This document shows positions 43,932 through 59,792 of a stretch of 64,000 bases of DNA, piece by piece. The position numbers were made by a program, and so were the translations under genes. This stretch comes from JAENVT01 sp963773085 (GTDB lineage Bacteria; Actinomycetota; Acidimicrobiia; Acidimicrobiales; Ilumatobacteraceae): positions 45,554 to 109,553 of the forward strand of contig CAVYZS010000006.1 of assembly GCA_963773085.1 (NCBI GenBank), given 5' to 3'. Each line of letters begins with the position of its first letter. Position 1 is the stretch's first letter. The notes beneath the pieces are model-generated. The model was not told where the DNA came from, did not search any database, and saw only the letters and a list, made by a program, of their open reading frames with translations.

Positions 43932-44743
43932 GCGTTCGGGTCCAGGATCCAGGCCAGCCGGCGCATGTCTGACTTGCGCGCCGGGAAACTGCCGACTCGC
44001 TCGGCGACCTGTTTGCGCAGCCAGGGCATCGACGCCGCCATCCTGGTGCCCGGGCAGAATGTGGAGCCGATGCCACGGTGCCCGACGATGTTGGGAAACA
44101 CCAGCTTCGTCGAATCCGTGGCGATGAACTCGTCGCGACCGAGGGGGTCGATCTTGTGGCGCTGCGCCTCCCATGCGGCGAGTTGGATCAGGCTTTCGAT
44201 CGCGGCGTTCGACGGCGGCCTGTTCATGAAGTTCCCGATCAGAGCAATGCCGCATGTTCCGGCGTTTCGCCCCTTCGTGTGCCCACCGATGATCGCGTTC
44301 CCGGAGCCGTCCTCGCCGGTGTGTGGCTCACCTGGTCCATAGTTGCGGGCGCGTCGCCCTTCGAAGATCTGCCCATCCGGGCTGATCAAGAAGTTGTAGC
44401 CGATGTCGGTGAAACCTCGGCCCACGACGTGCAGTTCGTACCCGAAGCGCACGGTGGCAGCAGGGTCCTTGACCCCGTTCGGGCTCGCCGTGTGGTGTAC
44501 GACGATCTTGCGGAACGGGGCCCATCCGACGATGTGGTTGTCGCGGATCGACTCGTCGGCACCCCACTGGGTACGAGTGACGATCGCCGGTGCCGGAACC
44601 CGCCCGTACTTGGTTTTCGGTTTGGCCTCGGCAACATGTGCATCGAAGGCAGCGCCCGCTGCAGCGCTGAATGCGCCCGCGGCGGCAAGTCGGAGGAAGC
44701 GGCGGCGTGGTAGTGGGTCTTCGCCGATGCAGTGCTCGCACAT
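43928..44743 (-). CDS. Tat-exported peptidoglycan-recognition / N-acetylmuramoyl-L-alanine amidase
   Basis: A 271-aa secreted protein. The N-terminus carries a twin-arginine signal (LPRRRFLRLAAAGAFSAAAG), so it is exported folded. The amidase_2/PGRP domain has TRTQWGADESI, IVVHHTASPNG with the first Zn His, the GIALIGNFMNRPP strand, and IVGHRGIGSTFCPGTRM with the second His and the Cys ligand. It probably cleaves stem peptides from murein. The ATG at 44743 has AAGGAG 7 bp upstream. The Cys-rich leader MCEHCIGED before the Tat motif is unusual but seen in related Tat signals. Confidence 0.9.
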   Translation of the reverse strand: MCEHCIGEDPLPRRRFLRLAAAGAFSAAAGAAFDAHVAEAKPKTKYGRVPAPAIVTRTQWGADESIRDNHIVGWAPFRKIVVHHTASPNGVKDPAATVRFGYELHVVGRGFTDIGYNFLISPDGQIFEGRRARNYGPGEPHTGEDGSGNAIIGGHTKGRNAGTCGIALIGNFMNRPPSNAAIESLIQLAAWEAQRHKIDPLGRDEFIATDSTKLVFPNIVGHRGIGSTFCPGTRMAASMPWLRKQVAERVGSFPARKSDMRRLAWILDPNA

Positions 44744-44944
44744 GGGAGTCTCCTTCGGTTGGGACTCCACCCGCGACCAGCGGTACAGAGTAACCGCCGA
44801 TCGGTGACTTCGGGAGGCATCATCCATCAAACAGACAAGGTTCTGGCGCGACCTCGTTTCGACCGGGTACGATTTCTGAACCGTTCGGGCCAGCGTCGTC
44901 CCGTGCGCCACCTAGCCGTACACCGACTCCGTGGAGCCAAACCG

Positions 44945-50968
<6,024 letters not shown>

Positions 50969-51017
50969 GGCTGCCACCGCGACCACTCCGGCGGTGCCAG
51001 CGCGTAGGCTGCAGCCC

Positions 51018-51641
51018 ATGAAATCGAACGTGTTGTTGGTGGCGTTGTCCGCCGCGGTTTTGGCTTCGTGCGGGGCAGGTGGCTCCGAATCCGAGGCGAC
51101 CGTGCTCGGGCTCACCTCGACGAACTACGTCACGGTCACGCAGACGCCCACAACATTGACGCCCACCACCATTGCCGGTGCGGCCGGCACCCCCGGCCTG
51201 GTGCACCCGGAAGAGGGCAGCTACGTGATCGCCACCGGTGACTATCCGTCGACGATCGCCCGGGCGTACAAGGTCAAGTTCGAGGACCTGTTGGCCATCA
51301 ACGGATGGACGCTCGTGGGCGACCAGGTTCCCGAATATCCGGCTGTCGGCACGACCATCAAGATCCCGCCCGGCTGGACCGAGCCGGGCACCGCAACCGA
51401 CACTTCGACCGACTCGGGCAGCACACCGCCCACGGAGACGACCACCACCATCGCCGGTGGTCAGTCGGCCTGCGCTCCGGGTGAGTACACGATCCTTGCC
51501 GAGGACACCAGCCGATCGAAGGTTGCCAAGAAGCTCGACACCACGGTCGAGGCGCTCGACGCGGCAAACGCAAACACCAGTGGCTACAAGAGCTTCTATC
51601 CCGGCCTGAAAATCAAGACCCCGCCAAAGGCCGACTGCTAG
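51018..51641 (+). CDS. LysM-domain lipoprotein
   Basis: A 207-aa exported protein. The signal MKSNVLLVALSAAVLASCGA ends in a lipobox (LASC). The first LysM-like domain is GSYVIATGDYPSTIARAYKV...LLAINGW; a Thr/Ser/Pro-rich linker follows, then a second LysM-like domain CAPGEYTILAEDTSRSKVAKKLDTTVEALDAANANT with Cys at both ends. It likely binds peptidoglycan as a wall-anchoring protein. It follows gltD by 49 bp but its function is unrelated. Confidence 0.8.
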   Translation: MKSNVLLVALSAAVLASCGAGGSESEATVLGLTSTNYVTVTQTPTTLTPTTIAGAAGTPGLVHPEEGSYVIATGDYPSTIARAYKVKFEDLLAINGWTLVGDQVPEYPAVGTTIKIPPGWTEPGTATDTSTDSGSTPPTETTTTIAGGQSACAPGEYTILAEDTSRSKVAKKLDTTVEALDAANANTSGYKSFYPGLKIKTPPKADC

Positions 51642-52301
51642 TCAGACCATTCTCAGTATCACCTGATCGAGCGTGATGGCGCGTCCGACGCTGTTGCGAT
51701 CCGTGGCAACCAGTTCGATCTCGCTCCGAGCGCCCTCGACGAAACGCACCCCGTGGTTCAAGCCGAGGTGCGCCCAGCGAGCTTCGACGACGGTTGGGTC
51801 ATCCGTGCCGATCTTGTAGCCGGCGACCGCGGTGACGACGGAGTTGTCGGTATGGGCAGTCCAGTTCGGTCCGGCCCAGTGCCACGATCCTGCCGGATCG
51901 GTTTCGTCGAGGCTGACGATCGCCCCGCCGACGTCGCCCGGGTGCAGATGGCGGCCACGAATCGTGCCGAAGTCGCCGCTCCACACGGTGCGCACACCTG
52001 CGGCGGCGAGCGCAGCCATGCGGCTGTCCAGGTCGTCGACCTCGAACATCACCATGTACGCGGTGACCACTGCCCGGCGTCGGTCGAGAAGCCGCGCGGC
52101 GGCGGAGTCGTCGATGACGGGTGACACCACTTCGATGAACTGATCACCCACCGTCATCAGTGCATTGTGCAAGCCGAACTCGGCGACACTGGGATCGTTG
52201 AAGCAGACGTGGAGGCCGAGAACCGAGCAGAGACGGTCGACCGTCTCGTCGAGATCACGGGCGGCGATGACGACTTGGCGTAGGCGGAGCACACTGGGCA
52301 T
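51642..52301 (-). CDS. VOC/glyoxalase-like protein
   Basis: A 219-aa protein with two vicinal-oxygen-chelate-like halves: RLRQVVIAARDLDETVDRLC with GDQFIEVVSPV, and the second half beginning WTAHTDNSVVTAVAGYKIG. Metal-ligand positions are not clearly conserved, so it may be a non-enzymatic binding protein or act on an unknown substrate. Its stop abuts the LysM lipoprotein stop. It is divergent from the DUF480 gene with 47 bp between starts. Confidence 0.75.
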   Translation of the reverse strand: MPSVLRLRQVVIAARDLDETVDRLCSVLGLHVCFNDPSVAEFGLHNALMTVGDQFIEVVSPVIDDSAAARLLDRRRAVVTAYMVMFEVDDLDSRMAALAAAGVRTVWSGDFGTIRGRHLHPGDVGGAIVSLDETDPAGSWHWAGPNWTAHTDNSVVTAVAGYKIGTDDPTVVEARWAHLGLNHGVRFVEGARSEIELVATDRNSVGRAITLDQVILRMV

Positions 52302-52348
52302 CGTATGTCGGCATGGTACGCGTCGCAGTCGGCGGTAGGTTCCACTTC

Positions 52349-52957
52349 ATGCTCACCGTGATCGAAGGCCGGGTTCTCGGCTGCTTGATGGAGAAGGAAC
52401 GCACCGTTCCTGATCAGTATCCGCTGTCGATGAACGCGCTCGTTTCGGCCTGCAATCAGTCGTCGTCTCGCGAGCCGATCATGGCTCTCGACGAATTCGA
52501 GGTCGAGGCGTCGATCACGTCGATGAAATCCCAGGGGCTGGTGCGCATGGTCCACCCGTCGCACGGTCGCAGCGTCACCCGGTATCGCCAGGTGGCCGAT
52601 GAGAAACTCGAGCTCGACGATGCTGCCGCTGCCCTCATCGCCGTGCTGCTCGTCCGCGGGCCACAAACGGCAGCGGAACTGCGTTCGCGTACGGAGCGGC
52701 TGCACGAATTCGAGTCTGCATCGGAGGTCGAAGCGTGCTTGCATGCCCTCGCCGAAAGCGCGCTCGTACGGTTGTTGGATCGTCAGATCGGCCAGAAGGA
52801 GCAGCGGTGGCAGCAACTGATTGCCGACGAGGCCGAACCGGCTCCCGCCCCCGTCGCGGTGGTGCCCGCCTCCGTCCCAGGAAGCATGGCCGACCGCCTT
52901 GCCCAGCTCGAGGAGCGCGTCGCCAAGCTCGAAGCCGCTCTCGCCGATCTTCTGTAG
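52349..52957 (+). CDS. DUF480 (YceH) family protein
   Basis: About 202 aa. It begins MLTVIEGRVLGCLMEKERTV and PDQYPLSMNALVSACNQSSS, the signature of YceH, with two winged-helix-like repeats (second: VLLVRGPQTAAELRSRTERL) and a short C-terminal coiled coil (ADRLAQLEERVAKLEAALAD). The fold suggests DNA or nucleoprotein binding, but no function is established. The upstream in-frame ATG at 52313 would add 12 non-family residues. The next gene begins 8 bp downstream. Confidence 0.87.
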   Translation: MLTVIEGRVLGCLMEKERTVPDQYPLSMNALVSACNQSSSREPIMALDEFEVEASITSMKSQGLVRMVHPSHGRSVTRYRQVADEKLELDDAAAALIAVLLVRGPQTAAELRSRTERLHEFESASEVEACLHALAESALVRLLDRQIGQKEQRWQQLIADEAEPAPAPVAVVPASVPGSMADRLAQLEERVAKLEAALADLL

Positions 52958-52965
52958 AGCGCTCC

Positions 52966-53592
52966 GTGTACGTACCCGCTGCGTTCGTCGAAGCCCGACC
53001 GGATGTCTTTGCCGACTTTCTCGCTGCGCACCCGTTGGCTCAGCTGGTGACGCTGACCGACGACGGCCTGGAAGCCACACCGCTGCCGTTGATGTACGAG
53101 CCCGCGGACGACGGCCTGGGTTCGCTCGTGGGTCACGTCGCGCGTGCGAATCGGCAGTGGGCGACAGCCCAGGCGACCGTCGAAGCGCTGGCCATCTTCA
53201 CGGGCCCGAGCGCGTACGTGTCGCCGAACTGGTATCCCTCGAAGGTCGAGCACGGCAAGGTCGTTCCGACGTGGAACTACGAGACCGTTCATGTTCGGGG
53301 TCGGTTCGTCGTCCACGACGAGCCGGAATGGAAGCGGGCTCTGGTGACCCGACTGACCCGACATCACGAGGCGCGATTCGATGCGCCGTGGGCGGTCGGT
53401 GACGCGCCACCCGACTACATCGATGCGATGCTCGATGCCATCGTCGGCATCGAATTGCAGGTCACCTCGATCCAGGCCAAGCGCAAGCTCAGCCAGAACC
53501 GATCAGCGGCCGACATTGCCGGAACCATCTCCGGACTCACCGAGGTCGGCGGTCCCTCGGCCCTGGTCGCCGAAGCCATGCGAACTCTCTGA
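52966..53592 (+). CDS. FMN-binding negative transcriptional regulator, PaiB-like
   Basis: A 208-aa split-barrel flavin-binding protein of the PaiB group: YVPAAFVEARPDVFADFLAA, HPLAQLVTLTDDGLEATPLP, GHVARANRQWA, SAYVSPNWYPSKVEHGKVVP and a C-terminal QAKRKLSQNRSAADIAG. In Bacillus, PaiB relatives affect sporulation and protease genes; direct regulation by this protein is not shown. The start is GTG 52966. It is convergent with the acyltransferase at 53644. Confidence 0.87.
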   Translation: MYVPAAFVEARPDVFADFLAAHPLAQLVTLTDDGLEATPLPLMYEPADDGLGSLVGHVARANRQWATAQATVEALAIFTGPSAYVSPNWYPSKVEHGKVVPTWNYETVHVRGRFVVHDEPEWKRALVTRLTRHHEARFDAPWAVGDAPPDYIDAMLDAIVGIELQVTSIQAKRKLSQNRSAADIAGTISGLTEVGGPSALVAEAMRTL

Positions 53593-53643
53593 CGGAGTGC
53601 CTCGCGCCCACCCGGGGTGGCGTGAAACACTCCATCGCGACGC

Positions 53644-54663
53644 TCAGCCGAGATCGGGCCAGCGTCGCTTCTGTCGGCGGCGCATTCCGGCCTTGCCGAG
53701 CTTACGGTGCTCGGCGAGGGCCCACTGCCGCCGCCAACCGTTGTAGTCGGGGCCGGTCAGTTTCGGGTTGGTCCCTGCGGCACGGCGTTGGCGTGATGTC
53801 CAGAAGTCCGTCAGCGCTTCATCGCCGAGCGTGGTGACTGCCGCTTCGATGCGGGCGTTGAAGCGACGCGTCGATTCCCCTTCGATGGGGGGCATGGGCG
53901 AGCCGAAGACCACCTTCGTCTTACCCGGCTTGGGCCGCTTCATCCCCTTGCCGAAGATCGCCCCGGAGCCATCGATGAACATCGGCACGACGGCGGCGCC
54001 AGTTCGCGATGACAGATATGCCGCACCGCCCTTGAACTCCTGCCCCCACCCATCGGGTGAGCGGCCGCCCTCCGGGTAGATCACGAGGCTCCAGCCGTCT
54101 TCGATGAGCCGCTTGAGCTGGTCACTGGTCTTGCGGCCGGTGACCTCGCGATCGATGGGGATCGCGTTCAGCGACAACGCGGCAGCGATGCCCTTCAATC
54201 TGGTGTTGAAGAAGTAGTCGGCTGCTGCGGCGACGACGAGTTTCGACCGCCACGGCTCGGGAATCGAAGTGATCGACAATGGTGTGTCGAGGTGGCTGTG
54301 ATGGGTCGGCGCAAAGATCAGCGGAGGTGGTTCGTCGCGCATTCGAAGGTCCTCGAGCCGATCGGTGCCGTAGATTTCTGGCCGGGCCAAACCATGAATG
54401 ACCAGCCGCAGCGGGCCGCGGGTGATGACCCTGCGGGCGGCCTGTGCCGGCCCCCGGCGCGCCCAGGCCGTCTCGAAGTTGGCACCGAGCGTGGATGGAT
54501 CCGGCGGAACAACGACACCTTTGGGCACGCTGGGCTTGCGATATGGAAAGCCGACGTTGCGCGTCGGCTTGAGGACGCGCTGAAGCGTCGCGCCGGCGAC
54601 ATCGCCCAAACGGGCGGCGCGCCGCAACCCGACGAGCGAGTACGGCACAGAACGCTTGCTCAC
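53644..54663 (-). CDS. 1-acyl-sn-glycerol-3-phosphate acyltransferase-like (PlsC domain)
   Basis: A 339-aa membrane-associated acyltransferase. The HX4D motif is in FAPTHHSHLDTPLSI, substrate motifs in LSLNAIPIDREVTG and VIYPEGGRSPDGWGQEF, and TGAAVVPMFIDGSG follows. It is longer than plain PlsC because of about 110 N-terminal residues. The GTG at 54663 lies 11 bp after the LarA-like stop; upstream residues in this frame are antisense or out of family. As the last gene of the TetR-linked operon it likely acylates a glycerol- or lipid-type product. Confidence 0.85.
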   Translation of the reverse strand: MSKRSVPYSLVGLRRAARLGDVAGATLQRVLKPTRNVGFPYRKPSVPKGVVVPPDPSTLGANFETAWARRGPAQAARRVITRGPLRLVIHGLARPEIYGTDRLEDLRMRDEPPPLIFAPTHHSHLDTPLSITSIPEPWRSKLVVAAAADYFFNTRLKGIAAALSLNAIPIDREVTGRKTSDQLKRLIEDGWSLVIYPEGGRSPDGWGQEFKGGAAYLSSRTGAAVVPMFIDGSGAIFGKGMKRPKPGKTKVVFGSPMPPIEGESTRRFNARIEAAVTTLGDEALTDFWTSRQRRAAGTNPKLTGPDYNGWRRQWALAEHRKLGKAGMRRRQKRRWPDLG

Positions 54664-54673
54664 GGCTGCTCGC

Positions 54674-56261
54674 TCATTGAACGTCGGCCACCAGGAGCGC
54701 CGGGACGTGTAGGTGACTGATCGTGGGGACTCGGCCGACCACATCGCTGGCGATCTCGAAGGCGTCGTCCATCGTCGATGCCGGCGTGAAGCCGAGGCGG
54801 CGCACGGTCGGCGGATCGCCACCGACGATGATCACCTTGCCGGCGTGCTGCAACCCATGCGCTCCCCAGTACCAGGCGTAGAACGGATGTACGCCGTGGT
54901 AGGCGTTGCCGGTGCGATACAGATGGCAATACCACTCGTCCTCCGCGTACTGCTTCTCCCACTTGCGCGACATCGTCGCCGGGTCGGTCGTGTCGGCCAG
55001 CACCTGCTCGAAGAAGTCGATGTAGCTCGGGTGGTGCACCGGGTGGAACTCGCGGTATGTGGGGTGGGTCATGATGATCACGCCCCCCTCACGCACCAAC
55101 GGCTTGTTGAGGTACATGTTGAACAGGTAACCCAGGCCCATGCACATCACCAGTACCGGGTTCATGATCCCGTCAGGGTTGTACGGGCAGACGTAGGGGA
55201 TGCCGAGGGTGAGGATGTCGGTCTGCCCGTGCACCTCCACCAACTGCTGCTTGTGTACCCATTCGAGAGTGATCTTGTGCACCGTCTCGGTGTCTCCGGC
55301 CTGAACGCTGGTCATTTGGTGCGGGCCTTCGATGCCGTGGAAGATCCGCCGGGCAAGACGGGTCGGAGTGTGATCGAGTGACTTGGACGCGGCGAGGAAG
55401 GTTGCCCGATCCTTGGCCTTCCATTCCCACTCACGCTTGGAGAGGAAGTCGAACGGCGACGGGAACATGTCTGTGTTCAGCGTCGACTCGATCTGGAACA
55501 CCTTGGGACCGTGATCGCGCATGACGGCGCCTAGTCGCCACACGCTCTTGTGCAGCTCACTCTTGTGTCGGTCCATCAGGCTGCGCGTGTTCTGCAATCG
55601 TCTCGGGGTTGTGGTGGAAGCTGAGGCTGCGATAGCTGGCCAGACCCGTCGTGATGCTTTTCCAGCCGCCGTCCATCGCCACGGAGTTGATGTTGACGTA
55701 CACGATCAGGTCACTGTCGGCGGCGCGCTTGCTGATCTCGAGCACTTCGCCTTCCGGCGTCGTCCCGATCACGGTGAGGTTGTCGAGATCCTCGGCGTCG
55801 TGCTGGTAGAGGGTTCCGCGGGGATGGAACGCGTCGTAGATGCGATCGCCGAGTGCGTGACGCAATTCGTATTCGTGCATCCGGCGGTGAAGGCCCAGGG
55901 CGGCGATGATGTGCACGTCGTCGACTCCGGCCTCGGCGGCCAGATCGAGCACGGCCTCGATCACCCGCTGGCGGTTGTCGGGCGTGCGCATCTTCGGCAG
56001 CGGCAAGCTGACATCGTCGAAGGCGATCGTCAGCTTCATGCCGGCAAACAGCTGTGCCGGCAGCGGATCTTGGTCGTGGGGGTTCAACAGGGCGTTGCGG
56101 ATCGCGCCGTCGATGTCTTCGATCACGGCGAGTGGCTCGGGCGGGTAGATGACCCGACTGCGACCGGCGGGCAGCTTCTCCAGGCTGAAGTTCTCGCCGC
56201 GCCAGAACATGATCGGGGGAGTGGAGCGATCCACTTCGAGGACGAATCCGGGGCGGGGCAT
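54674..56261 (-). CDS. LarA-like (DUF2088, lactate-racemase fold) protein, one frameshift
   Basis: Two adjacent reading frames join near 55600 into one protein of about 528 aa. The N-terminal part has LTIAFDDVSLPLPKMRTPDN and HIIAALGLHRRMHEYELRHA, the LarA core with a His in a GLHR motif; the second part has VCPYNPDGIMNPVLVMCMGL and TYREFHPVHHPSYIDFFEQV. LarA uses a nickel-pincer nucleotide to racemise 2-hydroxy acids; it is about 100 residues shorter than this protein. No larBCE cofactor genes are in the window, so the cofactor and substrate are unknown. The operon context suggests a lipid-related hydroxy compound. Confidence 0.75.
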
Positions 56262-56264
56262 GGC

Positions 56265-57408
56265 TCAGCTTCCTCTCATGTCGAACACGATCTTCACTGC
56301 ACCGCGGCGGCCGGCCGAGGCCGCGTGAGCGATCGCATCCTTGTAGTCGTCGAGTTGATATGTGGCCGATACCAGTCGGCCGAGGTCGAAGCGGCGGACG
56401 ACATCGATCGCCGCCAGGAAATCGTTGCGGGTGTATGCATAACAGCCGCGAATGGCGACCTCGCGGTGCCACAGTGAGGTGAGTTCGAGTGAGACGTTGC
56501 CGGGCATTCCGACCAGCAACACCTCGCCACCTGGGGCAGCGACACGCAGCGCCTGCCTCAAGGACTCGCTCGATCCGACGCAATCGACGACATGGCGGAA
56601 GCCGGCGGTCAACTGGTCGCCGATCACCATCGACTTCGTCGTCGATCGGACCCAACGAGGAAGCTCGTCGGGAGTGCAGACGATGTCGGCACCGAGCTCC
56701 CTCGCCAGCCTGCGTTGCTCCTCGTATCGGGCCGTGACGATCACCGGTCCGGTGCGATCCCTGTCACAGGTCGCTGTGATGGCTGCCAACGTCAGTAGTC
56801 CGACGGTGCCGGCCCCGATGATCACGGTCTCGTGTCCGTGGTAGCGCAGCGCAGCATGCGCGGCCACGCGGTCGGCTCGATCATCACCGCGGCCTCGTCG
56901 CTGAGGTCGTCGGGCACCTCGACCAACTGGCTGGTGTGGGCGACCATCCAGGTGCTCCAGCCGCCCCCGGTGTCGGTGCAGAATCCACTCTGCAATCCGG
57001 CCTCGAGATGACCGAACGCGACCCGCTCGCAAAGGTTGGTGCGCCTCGCTGCGCATTGGCCGCAGATCGGAGTGATGCCGCGGGTCACACACGACAGGAT
57101 CGGAACGAGCACGGACCGCGCCGCCCCCGCTCGGTAGTGGCAACGACCTCGTGCCCAGGGACGAAGGGATAGCTGACGATTGGATCGAAGTACGTGGACG
57201 CTGTGCCGTCGATCATCGCCAGATCGGAGCCGCAGATGCCCGCCAGTCGAGGCGTGAGTCGCACCCAGTCGGGTCCCGGCAAGGGCAACGGCTCGTTCGA
57301 TTCGAGTCGCAGCGGCCCGACCGCTGCGCCCCGTCCAGGGGCCAACGTGCCGGCCAGTCGTGCCGCCGCGAACTTCACCGGCTTTCGTTCGAAGATCAAC
57401 CGGCTCAT
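56265..57408 (-). CDS. Zinc-binding alcohol dehydrogenase, MDR family (at least two frameshifts)
   Basis: Reading frames combine into a medium-chain dehydrogenase of about 380 aa. The N-terminus MSRLIFERKPVKFAAARLAG has LTPRLAGICGSDLAMIDG with the catalytic Cys, then PFVPGHEVV; a structural-zinc-like CVTRGITPICGQCAARRTNLC; and the Rossmann loop TVIIGAGTVGLLTLAAITAT. Breaks lie near 57130 and 56845. Its ATG overlaps the stop of the SDR-HAD gene (ATGA), and the LarA-like gene starts 3 bp downstream, so it is the second gene of the operon. It oxidises or reduces an unidentified alcohol/aldehyde. Confidence 0.82.
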
Positions 57409-59763
57409 GCGAACTTCCGATTGCGCTCGCGATCGTGAGCATCGGCCCGATCGGCAACAACGGCCGTGGCCTCCCGGGGCTTTCGACCAGTGCTCGACCA
57501 GCCAGCCGCGCTTGCGGGCGATCGCCGCGAGCCGGGTCTCGGGGTTGACGGCGACGGGAAAGCCGACGCACTCGAGCATTGGCAGGTCGCTGGTCCTGTC
57601 GGCGTAGGCGATCGATTCCTCGAGCTTGCAGACCCTTCGGCAGCGCAGTAGTCGGCCAGGATCTGGGCTCGGGTCTCACCGGTGGGCGGCACCTGGGACA
57701 GCTCGCCGCTGTAGGTGCCGTCGGGTCGCACCGTCATCTCCGCGGCGATGATCTCGTCGAACAACGGCGCAGGCCGGCCACCGCGAAGTCGAGCGCGCCG
57801 GTGATCAAGATCGTCCGATGACCGAGGGCCCGGTGCTCGCGGACGCGGCGGATGCCGGCGGGAAAGCTCTTGGTGAGGATGAGCTTCGTCGAGCAACTCC
57901 TTCGAGTCCTCGTCGATCTGGCTCGACGGGCGCGTCCTCGTAGCGGCGGTAGAAGAACCGCAGGAAGTCGGCGCGGTCCTTGCGGTCCAATGCTCGACAG
58001 GCTCGGTGCCTCGGCCAGGGTGCGCAGCACGTAGCGGACCCGCTCGGGCATGTTCAGTCGTCGGGTGGCCAGCCACGAGTAGCTCTCGACGACGTTGCTG
58101 GAGATGAGCGTGTTCTCCAGGTCGAACGCGGCGAGGTGGCGGTCGGGCGACAGCACGCTGCGCCGCAGACGATCGGTGCGGTCGTTGCGGTTCTTGCCCG
58201 GCGTGGTCTTGGCGCGTGAGTGATGAACGATCGACGGCAGGTGGATGGTGCTGATGTACGTCGGCCAGTCGATCGTTCGCGGATCGATGTTGAACGCGGC
58301 CTGATCGACGTCGTCGAGGGCATCGTGCGATGTGCCATCAGGTGGTCGACCTGGTAGATCGCTTCGCATTCGGTGTACAACCCGTACAGCTGCACGTACT
58401 CGTAGGCGCGGTCGATGTCGTTCTTGCGTCTCGTCGAGCTTGGCCGCCCATGTCGCCTGCTTGCCGCGCAGCGGCAGCGCCTGCAGTACGCGCTCGGTCT
58501 TCTCGGCCATCGATCTTCGCTCGCTGCAGCTGCTTCTTGACCCGACCGCGTGCCGGGAACTGCCACTCGGGAACGACGATCGGTTGGCCCTCGGCGTCGT
58601 AGAGCGGGTGCTCGGTGAACCAGGACCGAACGTTGTCGACCAGCGTCTCGTAGCGCAGCGGGTTGATGCCGCCGCTGGCGACCTGGGTGATTCGCGGTGC
58701 GTCGTCGGGCCGATTGCCGCGACGGCGATGATCGCCGCGACGACGATGTCGACAGGGATGACATCGATGGTGCCTTCGGGCACACCCGGGAACTGCTTCA
58801 GCAGTCCACGGGCGTAGCTGATGATGACCGGCTCGGCCATGCGAAAGCCTCGGATCCACCCCGGGAACGGTTCGGCGAGCGCCGACTCGATGATCGACGG
58901 GCGAACGATGTTCACCGGCACGTTGCCCTTCATCTCGGTCAGCGCCTGCTCGCCCAGCGCCTTGGTGTACGCGTACGCGTCGGGCCAGCCGACGCTGCCG
59001 GCCCGCGCCCGGCCTGCTTCGACGAGTTGGTCCGTCACCCAGTCGCTCGCGCATCTGTCTCGGTCTTGGCTGCGAGTGCCGGTGCACCCGCGGCGCCGAG
59101 CTCCTTGCGCGCCTCGCTGCGGAAATCGGCGAAGTTGGTCGGGCAGGCGGCTGGTGGCTTCGGTATCGCTGCGCAGCCGTCGTGCCGCGGCCACCTCGCG
59201 GCGCCAATTGAGGCCGAGATCGAACGGGCCCTCACTGACGAGTTGCTCGGGCGCGTTGCCGCGGCGGTTGCCGGCGACGTAGCAGGTGCTCACAGCGACG
59301 AGGTGCGGCGTCGACGCCGGTCAGCGTTCAGCGTGTCGGCGATGCGCGTCGGGCCGAGCAGGTTGATCTCGACCGCGCTGTCGAGCGGTGAATCGAACGC
59401 GACTGCGGCGGCAGAGTGGATGACGATGTCGCAGCGCGGCGAACGTGGCCGGTCGGCGTCGCTCAGGCCGAGACCGTCGGTGCTGACGTCGCCATTGATG
59501 CGTCGCCACGCGCCGGGCAACCATCTCATCGAACGGTCTCCGCGGTGCCCGCCAGCTCGGCACGCAGCCGGTCGAAGGCATCGTTCTTGAAGATCTCCCG
59601 CCGCACCCGTTCGGCGCGTCGTGTCGCTTGCTCGCCGCGGATGAGCAAGCACGAGTTCGCAGCCAGGCACGCTGCGGAGCAGCCGCTCGACGAGAGCCGT
59701 GCCGACGAAACCGGTGCTGCCGGTGATGGCGATGCGCTTGCCGTCGAGTTGCTCGGCGATCAT
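57405..59763 (-). CDS. Fatty-acyl-CoA-reductase-like SDR fused to HAD-IB phosphatase domain (many frameshifts)
   Basis: Pieces in all three frames assemble in order. An extended SDR starts at ATG 59763 (MIAEQLDGKRIAITGSTGFV), has PDAYAYTKALGEQAL, NIVRPSIIESALAEPFPGWI and IDVIPVDIVVAAIIA, as in fatty-acyl reductases. A helical middle region (IDRAYEYVQLYGLYTECEAI) follows. The C-terminal HAD-IB domain has AAFDLENTLISSNVVESYSW, ILITGALDFAVAG and YADRTSDLPMLECVGFPVAV. Motif I reads DLENT, with Glu where Asp is usual. About 780 aa if corrected. At least eight frame changes are needed, almost certainly sequence errors. Confidence 0.75.
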
Positions 59764-59776
59764 TCGGCGACTACTT

Positions 59777-59792
59777 TCTACCATATGGTAGA
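59777..59792. promoter_or_regulatory. Perfect 16-bp palindrome, probable TetR operator
   Basis: TCTACCAT-ATGGTAGA is a perfect palindrome between the divergent SDR-HAD and TetR genes; the TetR start codon (59785-59787) lies at its centre. Position and symmetry fit autoregulation and control of the operon by the TetR protein. Confidence 0.65.
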
